Source: Blastococcus sp.
GTDB taxonomy: Bacteria; Actinomycetota; Actinomycetes; Mycobacteriales; Geodermatophilaceae
Assembly (NCBI GenBank): GCA_025963345.1
Contig: JAOPUS010000251.1
Location: 1-6,111 of the forward strand
Direction: 5' to 3'
DNA length: 6,111 nucleotides
The translations under genes were made by a program, and so were the position numbers. How positions within the stretch are numbered: the stretch's first letter is position 1; the number at the start of each line of letters is the position of its first letter. Of this stretch, positions 1 to 4,462 are shown piece by piece. The notes beneath the pieces are model-generated. The model had not been told where the DNA came from, searched no databases, and saw only the letters and a program-made list of their open reading frames with translations.

Positions 1-183
1 GTCTGCCCCGTGGAGGCCATCTACTACGAGGACGACGTCCCGGACAAGTGGAAGGACTTCTACAACGCCAACGTGGAGTTCTTCTCCGACCTGGGCAGCC
101 CGGGTGGCGCGGCCAAGACCGGGAAGGTCGGCAAGGATCACCCGCTGGTCGCGGCGCTCCCGCCCCAGGGCGAAGGCCACTGA
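1..183 (+). CDS. fdxA: FdxA-type 7Fe ferredoxin, C-terminal part (5' end outside window)
   Basis: This is the last 60 codons of a small soluble electron-transfer ferredoxin of the type that carries one [3Fe-4S] and one [4Fe-4S] cluster. The fragment opens with VCPVEAIYYEDDVP, the segment just after the second cysteine cluster. The Cys-Pro at its residues 2-3 supplies an iron-sulfur ligand. It then runs through the FYNANVEFFSDLGSPGGAAK region and ends in PPQGEGH with TGA at 181-183, the usual C-terminal form of actinobacterial FdxA/FdxC (about 105-110 residues, so roughly 45-50 are missing upstream). The stop overlaps the inferred dapC start. An fdx gene directly upstream of the DapC-type aminotransferase is a familiar actinobacterial arrangement (Rv1177-Rv1178 in M. 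tuberculosis). Its electron partner cannot be told from this window. Confidence 0.94.
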   Translation, partial: VCPVEAIYYEDDVPDKWKDFYNANVEFFSDLGSPGGAAKTGKVGKDHPLVAALPPQGEGH

Positions 184-1298
184 CGACGACGGCCCCGGGG
201 ACGGCGCGCTCGCTGCCGGACTTCCCCTGGGACGCCCTCGGCGAGGCACGGGCGCGCGCCGCCCGACACCCCGGCGGGGTGATCGACCTGTCGATCGGCA
301 CACCGGTCGACGACACCCCCGCCGTGCTCGCCGAGGCGCTGGCCGCGGCCGGTAACGCGCCCGGCTACCCGACCGCGCTCGGCACGACCGACCTGCGCAC
401 CGCGGCTGCGGCCTGGCTGCATCGCCGGCTCGGGGTGGAGATCGCCGACCCACTGGGCGCCGACCCGTCGCTCGTGCCCACCGTCGGGTCCAAGGAACTG
501 GTCGCCCTGCTGCCCACGTTGCTGGGTCTGCACGGCGGCGGCACGGTGATCATCCCGGAAGTGGCGTACCCGACCTACGAGGTCGGCGCGGTCCTGGCCG
601 GGCTCGCCGTCCGCCGCACCGACACCCCACCTGCCGACGCCGCCGGCGTCGTCCTGGTCTGGCTGAACTCGCCGGGCAATCCGCACGGCCGGGTCCTGAC
701 CGACGACCAGCTGCGTGCGTGGGTGGGCTGGGGTCGGGCGCACGGCGTCCCGGTCGTGGCCGACGAGTGCTACGTGACGCTGGGCTGGGACGTCGAGCCG
801 CGCTCGCTGCTGCACCCCGCGGTCGCGGGTGAGGACCATGCCGGGCTGCTGGCCGTGCACTCGCTGTCCAAGCAGTCGAACGCGGCCGGCTACCGGGCCG
901 GGCTGTTGTCCGGTGACCCCCTGCTCGTGCGCCGGATCTGGGACGTGCGGCGGCACCTGGGCCTGCTCGTCCCCGGGCCGGTGCAGGCGGCGATGGCCGC
1001 GGCGCTGGGCGACGATGCGCACGTCGACGCCCAGCGCGAGCGGTACCGCGCCCGCCGCGAGCGGCTGGCCACGGCGGTGCGGGCGGCCGGGCTGCGGATC
1101 GACCACTCCGAGGCGGGCCTGTACCTGTGGACCACCCGTGACGAGGACTGCTGGACGACGATCGACTGGTTGGCCGGCCTGGGCATCGTCGCCGCGCCGG
1201 GAAGCTTCTACGGCTCGGCGGGTTCCCGGCACGTGCGCCTGGCACTCACTGCGACCGACGAGCGCATCGCGGCCGCGGTGGAGCGACTCGGCGCCTGA
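180..1298 (+). CDS. dapC: N-succinyldiaminopimelate aminotransferase DapC (CTG start)
   Basis: A PLP-dependent, fold-type I aminotransferase of the actinobacterial DapC family, 372 residues. The expected cytoplasmic reaction is glutamate-dependent transamination of N-succinyl-2-amino-6-oxopimelate to N-succinyl-LL-DAP, between DapD and DapE in lysine/peptidoglycan precursor synthesis. Visible landmarks are LSIGTPVD near residue 37, GSKE at 103-106 (cofactor phosphate region), NSPGNPHG with N167, ADECYV with D195 (PLP ring nitrogen) and Y198, SLSKQSN with the Schiff-base lysine K231, and RHVRLAL with the carboxylate-binding R353. Start choice: in this frame the nearest upstream ATG, at 48, lies deep inside fdxA, and there is no ATG, GTG or TTG before the conserved LPDFPWD segment. 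The first downstream GTG would remove that segment. CTG at 180-182 overlaps the fdxA TGA as CTGA, with purine-rich AGGGCGAAGG at 167-176, so I take it as the start. Function is well supported; the start is less certain. It is probably co-transcribed with fdxA. Confidence 0.92.
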   Translation: MTTTAPGTARSLPDFPWDALGEARARAARHPGGVIDLSIGTPVDDTPAVLAEALAAAGNAPGYPTALGTTDLRTAAAAWLHRRLGVEIADPLGADPSLVPTVGSKELVALLPTLLGLHGGGTVIIPEVAYPTYEVGAVLAGLAVRRTDTPPADAAGVVLVWLNSPGNPHGRVLTDDQLRAWVGWGRAHGVPVVADECYVTLGWDVEPRSLLHPAVAGEDHAGLLAVHSLSKQSNAAGYRAGLLSGDPLLVRRIWDVRRHLGLLVPGPVQAAMAAALGDDAHVDAQRERYRARRERLATAVRAAGLRIDHSEAGLYLWTTRDEDCWTTIDWLAGLGIVAAPGSFYGSAGSRHVRLALTATDERIAAAVERLGA

Positions 1299-1327
1299 CC
1301 GCCGGCAGGGCGTGCCGGACGGTCAGG
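1294..1327. terminator. Hairpin spanning both convergent stop codons; candidate bidirectional terminator
   Basis: CCTGACC (1294-1300) pairs perfectly with GGTCAGG (1321-1327). Inside it, CCGGCA (1302-1307) pairs with TGCCGG (1313-1318) around a 5-nt loop, with a small G/AC internal loop between the two stems. The outer stem contains the dapC stop (1296-1298) and the complement of the minus-strand gene's stop (1323-1325). No U-tract follows on either strand, so it would be a U-less hairpin terminator of the kind often proposed in actinobacteria. The pairing is seen directly; termination is inferred. Confidence 0.55.
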
Positions 1328-2012
1328 GTGCCTCGTCGGGTACGCAGGTGATCTGGTCGGGCAGCTCGGACACCTGCGCCGCCGCCAGCTTCTCCGCCAT
1401 CTCCCCCCACTGTTCGTAGGCCTCCGGAAAAGCGCTGCGCTGAACCCTTTGGGCGACGTCTGTCAGCCGGCCGGTCTCCCAGCCGGGCACCTCGACGAGG
1501 TGGTCGTAGAACTTGCCCGCCGCATAGATCGGGTCCTGCACCTCGGCCGGGGTGCCCCACCCGGAGGAGGGGCGCTGCTGGAAGAGCCCGAGCGAGTCGC
1601 GGTCGCCGTAGTCGAGGTTGCGCAGCCGCGACTCCTGCTGGGCGGTCGCCAGCGCGATCACGACTGCTCTCTCGGGCAGGCCCCGATCGCGACCGACGGC
1701 AGCGATCGTCGCCGCGTTCGCCACCTGCTCTGCGGTCAGCGTCATCGAAAGACCGGCGATCGTGCACTGTCCGGGCACTCCGGGAGCTCCCTTCTTCTCG
1801 GTGTCCCAGGCGAGCCCGACCAGGACGGCGGCGGCCACGACGAGCGCGGGCCACCAGCGGGCAGCGTTCCAGCCCTTCTTGCGCCGGGACTTCTTCTTGC
1901 GTCTGCTCGACCCAGGGCGGCGGCGGCCGGCGGGCTTTCGAGACTGGGTGGAACGGCGGGTGGTGGTCCTCCTGGCCCCGGACGGGCGGGAGGTGTAACT
2001 CGAGCCGGCCAT
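1323..2012 (-). CDS. Membrane-anchored lytic-transglycosylase/lysozyme-like protein, uncharacterised
   Basis: A 229-residue protein whose family I recognise only as an actinobacterial hypothetical. The N-terminus (residues 1-47) is low-complexity and strongly basic, with RRKKKSRRKK at 37-46. One hydrophobic segment follows (WWPALVVAAAVLVGLAW, about 53-69), so the predicted topology is N-terminus in, C-terminus outside. The outer domain (about 82-225) contains ATAQQESRLRNLDYGDRDS and GLFQQRPSSGWGT. This recalls the ES...GLxQ pattern of SLT/lysozyme-fold enzymes, with E127 the candidate catalytic acid. C83 and C223 flank the domain and could form a disulfide. By inference it may cleave or bind peptidoglycan; some catalytic subsites may be absent, so activity is unproven. 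The ATG at 2012 begins MAGSSYTSRP and has a TANNNT box 8 nt upstream. The longer open frame, to 2483, runs antisense through the hydrolase and is not believed. It converges on dapC and diverges from the hydrolase. Confidence 0.83.
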   Translation of the reverse strand: MAGSSYTSRPSGARRTTTRRSTQSRKPAGRRRPGSSRRKKKSRRKKGWNAARWWPALVVAAAVLVGLAWDTEKKGAPGVPGQCTIAGLSMTLTAEQVANAATIAAVGRDRGLPERAVVIALATAQQESRLRNLDYGDRDSLGLFQQRPSSGWGTPAEVQDPIYAAGKFYDHLVEVPGWETGRLTDVAQRVQRSAFPEAYEQWGEMAEKLAAAQVSELPDQITCVPDEAP

Positions 2013-2020
2013 CGGTCCCG

Positions 2021-2026
2021 ACTCTA
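2021..2026 (-). promoter_or_regulatory. Candidate -10 box (TAGAGT) for the lysozyme-like gene
   Basis: On the minus strand TAGAGT fits the actinobacterial TANNNT -10 pattern and ends 8 nt before the ATG at 2012. Transcription from it would begin at or almost at the start codon, giving a leaderless or near-leaderless mRNA. Only a weak GGGA lies between box and ATG, so there is no convincing ribosome binding site, which fits. No good -35 is seen at 17-18 nt spacing. Confidence 0.35.
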
Positions 2027-2105
2027 GGTGGGCTCCCCGGCGACGCCCGGTTCCCCGGTGCGTCTCGGCGGGGCGCAGGCGGTGTCGCCGCGGGGACGGC
2101 GTCGC

Positions 2106-2111
2106 TAGCCT
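2106..2111 (+). promoter_or_regulatory. Candidate -10 box (TAGCCT) for the alpha/beta hydrolase gene
   Basis: TAGCCT matches TANNNT and lies 31 nt before the hydrolase ATG, leaving room for a leader of about 25 nt that includes the AGAGGAG ribosome binding site at 2131-2137. The hexamer 17 nt upstream (TGTCGC, 2083-2088) is a poor -35. The rest of the 2013-2142 spacer shows no strong dyad or repeat. Confidence 0.33.
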
Positions 2112-2142
2112 GGGCGGCCGCATCCCAGCCAGAGGAGCATCC

Positions 2143-3249
2143 ATGCACCACGTCCTGCTGCCCGGCATCGCCGCCACGACGGTCGCAACCAGCCGACTGA
2201 CCCAGTTCCTGCTGCATCCCGAGGGGGTCGATCCGGTCGGGCCGGGGGAGGCCGTGCTCTTCGTGCACGGCAACGTCAGCTCGTCGCTGTTCTGGCAGCA
2301 GCCGCTACTGGGCCTCAGGGCGACGGGCCGGCATCGCGTGCTCGCCGTCGACCTGCGTGGATACGGCGGGACCGAACCGCTGCCGATCGACGCGACCCGC
2401 GGTGTCCGCGACTGGGCGGACGACGTCGCCGCGCTGGTCGACGCCCTCGACCTCACGCGGGTCCACCTGGTCGGCTGGAGCATGGGCGCCGGGGTGGTGC
2501 TGCAGTACCTGCTCGACGCGCCGGAGCGGGTCGCCTCCGTCGCCCTCGTGGCACCGGTCTCCCCGTACGGCTACGGCGGAACGGCCGGGCCGGACGGGCG
2601 CCGCGTCCACGCCGACGGCACCGGTTGCGGCGGCGGGGCGGCCAACCCCGCGTTCGTCGCGGCGATCGCGGCAGGGGACACCACCGCTGACAGCCCGTTC
2701 AGCCCGCGCTCCGTGCTGCGCGCGTTCTACGTGGCTCCCGGCTCACTGCCGCTCGACCCGCAGTTGGAGGACGTGTTCGTCGCCGCCATGAACAGCACCC
2801 GCACCGGCACCGACCACTACCCGGGCGACTCCGTGACCGTCGATGCCTGGCCGGGGGTGGCCCCGGGTGGGCGCGGGGTGCTCAACACGATGGCGCCGAC
2901 GGTCTTCGACGTCTCCGGCATCGTCGACCTCCCGGAGAAGCCCCCGGTGCTGTGGATCCGCGGGGACGCCGACCAGATCGTCTCCGACACGTCGGTGTTC
3001 GATCTGGCCTTCCTCGGCTCGGCGGGCGCGGTGCCGGGCTGGCCGGGGGACGACGCGTTCCCGCCGCAGCCGATGGTCACCCAGACGCGGTCGGTGCTGG
3101 ACCGCTACGCCGCGACGGGTGGCGCCTACCGGGAGGTCGTCCTGCCCGACGTCGGGCACTCACCGCACGTGGAGCGGCCGCACGAGTTCGCCGTCGCGCT
3201 GCTCGAGCACCTCGACGTCCCCGCGGAGGCGCCCGCCAACCTCCGCTGA
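2143..3249 (+). CDS. Alpha/beta hydrolase-fold protein, substrate unknown
   Basis: A 368-residue alpha/beta hydrolase with a complete apparent catalytic set: oxyanion-hole HGN at 42-44 in VLFVHGNVSSS, the nucleophile elbow GWSMG with S113, an acid in RGDADQIV (D277 most likely, D275 possible), and the histidine H339 in DVGHSPHVERP. GYGGTEPLP near 74-82 is the usual segment after strand 4. It is longer than the common 270-300 residues. The extra length is mainly a Gly-rich insert after the nucleophile domain (about 143-262), probably an enlarged cap over the active site. There is no signal peptide or membrane segment, so it should be cytoplasmic. The ATG at 2143 has AGAGGAG at 2131-2137, 5 nt upstream. 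It may be an esterase, epoxide hydrolase or C-C hydrolase; the sequence does not decide. Position between dapC and dapD does not by itself imply a DAP role. It converges on dapD. Confidence 0.9.
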   Translation: MHHVLLPGIAATTVATSRLTQFLLHPEGVDPVGPGEAVLFVHGNVSSSLFWQQPLLGLRATGRHRVLAVDLRGYGGTEPLPIDATRGVRDWADDVAALVDALDLTRVHLVGWSMGAGVVLQYLLDAPERVASVALVAPVSPYGYGGTAGPDGRRVHADGTGCGGGAANPAFVAAIAAGDTTADSPFSPRSVLRAFYVAPGSLPLDPQLEDVFVAAMNSTRTGTDHYPGDSVTVDAWPGVAPGGRGVLNTMAPTVFDVSGIVDLPEKPPVLWIRGDADQIVSDTSVFDLAFLGSAGAVPGWPGDDAFPPQPMVTQTRSVLDRYAATGGAYREVVLPDVGHSPHVERPHEFAVALLEHLDVPAEAPANLR

Positions 3250-3253
3250 ACCC

Positions 3254-3279
3254 CCGGCGTTTAGTGCACTAATCGCCGG
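3254..3279. repeat. 26-bp near-perfect palindrome with TTAGTGCACTAA core (copy 1)
   Basis: CCGGCG-T-TTAGTGCACTAA-T-CGCCGG is symmetrical about 3266/3267 except for one T/T pair (3260/3273). The perfect 12-bp core is an A+T-rich island with GTGCAC at its centre, conspicuous in such GC-rich DNA. The flanking C-run (3251-3253) and G-run (3282-3286) could extend the RNA stem past a 2-nt bulge. It begins 5 bp after the hydrolase stop codon. Confidence 0.8.
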
Positions 3280-3308
3280 ACGGGGGAAACCGCGGGCGAG
3301 TGCCCTCG

Positions 3309-3329
3309 GGCGATTAGTGCACTAAACGC
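3309..3329. repeat. Second TTAGTGCACTAA palindrome, inverted relative to copy 1
   Basis: These 21 bases are the exact reverse complement of 3257-3277. The copy is itself a near-palindrome centred at 3319/3320 with a single A/A mismatch (3313/3326), the mirror of the T/T mismatch in copy 1. The mismatch gives each unit a direction, and the two units point in opposite directions across a 31-bp spacer (3278-3308). It lies 7 bp before the dapD stop codon on the opposite strand. Confidence 0.8.
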
Positions 3330-3336
3330 TGCATGG

Positions 3337-4311
3337 TCAGTTCGCGTGGAGTTCGACGTTCAGGGCGCCCCAGTTGCCGTCGCGGGGGAGCGCCTCGAGG
3401 GCGCCGCTGATGCTGTTGCGGCGGAACAGCAGCCCGTTGCGGCCGGAGAGCTCGGCGGCCTTCACCACCGAGCCGTCGGGGAGGGTCACCCGGGATCCGG
3501 CGGTGACGTAGCAGCCGGCCTCGACGACGCAGCCGTCGCCGAGGGAGATACCGATGCCGGAGTTCGCGCCGAGCAGGCAGCCGCTGCCGATCGAGATCAC
3601 CTGCGTGCCGCCCCCGGAGAGCGTGCCCATGATCGAGGCGCTGCCGCCGATGTCGCTGTCGGCCCCGACGACGACGCCGGCGCTGATCCGGCCCTCGACC
3701 ATCGACGGGCCGAGGGTGCCGGCGTTGTAGTTGACGAAGCCCTCGTGCATGACCGTCGTCCCCTCGGCCAGGTGGGCGCCCAGCCGCACGCGGTCGCCGT
3801 CGGCGATGCGGACGCCGGAGGGGATCACGTAGTCGACCATCCGCGGGAACTTGTCGACGCCGAAGACGGTGACGTGGCCGACCGCGGCCCGCAGCCGGTG
3901 CGCGTTGAACCCGGCCGCCTCGACGGGGCCGGCGCTGGTCCAGGCCACGTTGGTGAGCAGCCCGAAGATGCCGGTCAGGTTCGTGCCGTGGGGGCGGATC
4001 AGCCGGTGCGAGAGCAGGTGCAGACGCAGCCAGACGTCATGGGCGTCGGCCGGTGGCGCGGAGAGGTCGGGGATGACCGTCCGGACAGCGATGACCTCCA
4101 CCCCGCGGGCCTCGTCGCGGCGGACGAGACCGCCGTAGTCGGGGCCCAGCTCGCCGGAGAGTTCGAGCGCACCGAGCCGGGTGGTCCCGGGCCGGGCGCC
4201 CTCGGGAGCACCGAGCCGGGGCTCGGGGTACCAGGTGTCGAGAACCGTCCCCGAGGGGGTGACGGTTGCAAGACCAGCGGCGACGGCAGAGACGGGGACG
4301 GCGTCAGTCAC
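3337..4311 (-). CDS. dapD: Tetrahydrodipicolinate N-succinyltransferase DapD
   Basis: DapD transfers succinyl from succinyl-CoA to 2,3,4,5-tetrahydrodipicolinate, the committing step of the succinylase DAP branch, as a cytoplasmic trimer. The 324-residue protein is of the actinobacterial class (M. tuberculosis DapD is 317). It has an N-terminal alpha/beta domain to about residue 160, with TNVAWTSAGP at 120-129. A left-handed beta-helix of imperfect hexapeptide turns follows (about 163-290; for example VRLGAHLAEGTTVMHEG, VVVGADSDIGGSASIMG, GSGCLLGANSGIGISLGDG). The C-terminal arm ends GNWGALNVELHAN. MHEGFVNYNAGTLG and SMVEGRIS at about 188-210 form the active-site region. E206 probably corresponds to the catalytic Glu199 of the tuberculosis enzyme, judging by the 7-residue length offset. 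The start is GTG at 4311, giving MTDAVPVS. There is no ribosome binding site, but a TANNNT box lies 7 nt upstream, suggesting a leaderless mRNA. It is divergent from dapE and convergent with the hydrolase. Confidence 0.95.
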   Translation of the reverse strand: MTDAVPVSAVAAGLATVTPSGTVLDTWYPEPRLGAPEGARPGTTRLGALELSGELGPDYGGLVRRDEARGVEVIAVRTVIPDLSAPPADAHDVWLRLHLLSHRLIRPHGTNLTGIFGLLTNVAWTSAGPVEAAGFNAHRLRAAVGHVTVFGVDKFPRMVDYVIPSGVRIADGDRVRLGAHLAEGTTVMHEGFVNYNAGTLGPSMVEGRISAGVVVGADSDIGGSASIMGTLSGGGTQVISIGSGCLLGANSGIGISLGDGCVVEAGCYVTAGSRVTLPDGSVVKAAELSGRNGLLFRRNSISGALEALPRDGNWGALNVELHAN

Positions 4312-4318
4312 GGTGTGG

Positions 4319-4324
4319 ACGCTA
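4319..4324 (-). promoter_or_regulatory. Candidate -10 box (TAGCGT) of a leaderless dapD promoter
   Basis: TAGCGT on the minus strand fits TANNNT and ends 7 nt before the dapD GTG, the spacing expected when transcription starts on the first base of the start codon. The absence of any Shine-Dalgarno-like purine run upstream of dapD supports this. The hexamer at 17 nt spacing (4342-4347, GTCCAG on this strand) is a weak -35. Confidence 0.42.
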
Positions 4325-4369
4325 CCGACGCGGGGCCGCGCCTGGACGGCCGGTCACGGGAGCGCCCCC

Positions 4370-4375
4370 TAGGCT
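4370..4375 (+). promoter_or_regulatory. Candidate -10 box (TAGGCT) for the uORF-dapE-LOG transcript
   Basis: TAGGCT fits TANNNT and is followed by 6 nt (CGATAC) and then GTG at 4382, the geometry of a leaderless start. No convincing -35 is seen; 4347-4352 is CGGCCG. Only 45 bp separate this box from the divergent dapD -10, so the two -35 regions would abut near 4342-4352. A weak dyad, GCTCG (4373-4377) with CGAGC (4387-4391), overlaps the box and start site. Confidence 0.42.
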
Positions 4376-4381
4376 CGATAC

Positions 4382-4462
4382 GTGAGCGAGCTTGCGAGAT
4401 CACGCGGGGACAGAGCCGTGCCACGAACGCGGCCGACGAGCGCTGGCGAGGAGGGCGCGTGA
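4382..4462 (+). CDS. Putative 26-residue leaderless upstream ORF coupled to dapE
   Basis: GTG at 4382 opens a 26-codon frame starting MSELARSRGDRA and ending GEEGA, with TGA at 4460-4462. Two features make it more than chance. It starts 6 nt after a TANNNT box, as a leaderless gene would. Its stop also overlaps the dapE GTG as GTGA (4459-4462), the same coupling geometry seen between dapE and the next gene. The peptide is arginine-rich (5 of 26; two of the codons are AGA, rare at this GC content) and has no lysine, cysteine, hydrophobic segment or recognisable domain. The dapE ribosome binding site lies in its last codons. It may only deliver ribosomes to dapE, may be a regulatory leader peptide, or may be a chance frame. 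The alternative is that it is simply the dapE 5' leader. Confidence 0.42.
   Translation: MSELARSRGDRAVPRTRPTSAGEEGA
4448..4455 (+). promoter_or_regulatory. Ribosome binding site of dapE (GAGGAGGG)
   Basis: GAGGAGGG contains GGAGG at 4450-4454, 4 nt before the GTG at 4459. It settles the dapE start within a frame that stays open far upstream. The spacing is slightly short, which would suit re-initiation by ribosomes finishing the upstream ORF. Confidence 0.65.

Larger units (their letters stand above)
3254..3329. terminator. Composite inverted repeat between convergent genes; candidate bidirectional terminator
   Basis: Transcripts from either side can fold as two separate hairpins, one per palindrome, or as one long 21-bp stem closing a 31-nt loop. 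A small GGGC-GAGT-GCCC hairpin could also form in the loop. The element fills most of the 87-bp spacer between the hydrolase stop (3249) and the dapD stop (3337). Placement between converging genes favours transcript ending, 3'-end protection or a REP/BIME-like dispersed element over a promoter operator. The folding is read from sequence; the role is inferred. Confidence 0.5.

Noticed and set aside
48..179. Extension of dapC back to the ATG at 48
   Set aside because: It would overlap fdxA by 136 bases and add a non-conserved Arg/Gly/Pro-rich tail.
138..1232. 364-codon minus-strand open frame opposite dapC
   Set aside because: It mirrors a complete, motif-bearing dapC. Its composition (Arg, Gly, Pro, Gln-rich) is typical of antisense frames at high GC.
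1246..2268. 340-codon minus-strand open frame overlapping the lysozyme-like gene
   Set aside because: Same strand but a different frame from the gene at 1323-2012, without a membrane segment or motifs; a shadow frame.
1323..2483. 386-residue version of the lysozyme-like protein starting at 2483
   Set aside because: The extra 157 residues run antisense through the hydrolase 5' half and its promoter and look low-complexity. The ATG at 2012 fits the basic tail, membrane span and nearby TANNNT box.
3254..3329. TTAGTGCACTAA palindromes as operators of a transcription factor
   Set aside because: They lie between two gene 3' ends with no promoter-like sequence or start codon nearby. An operator role is not excluded but is less likely than a terminator or dispersed repeat.
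4382..4458. Lysine riboswitch or lysine-codon attenuator before dapE
   Set aside because: The leader is too short for the L-box aptamer, the upstream ORF has no lysine codon, and no terminator/antiterminator pair is visible.
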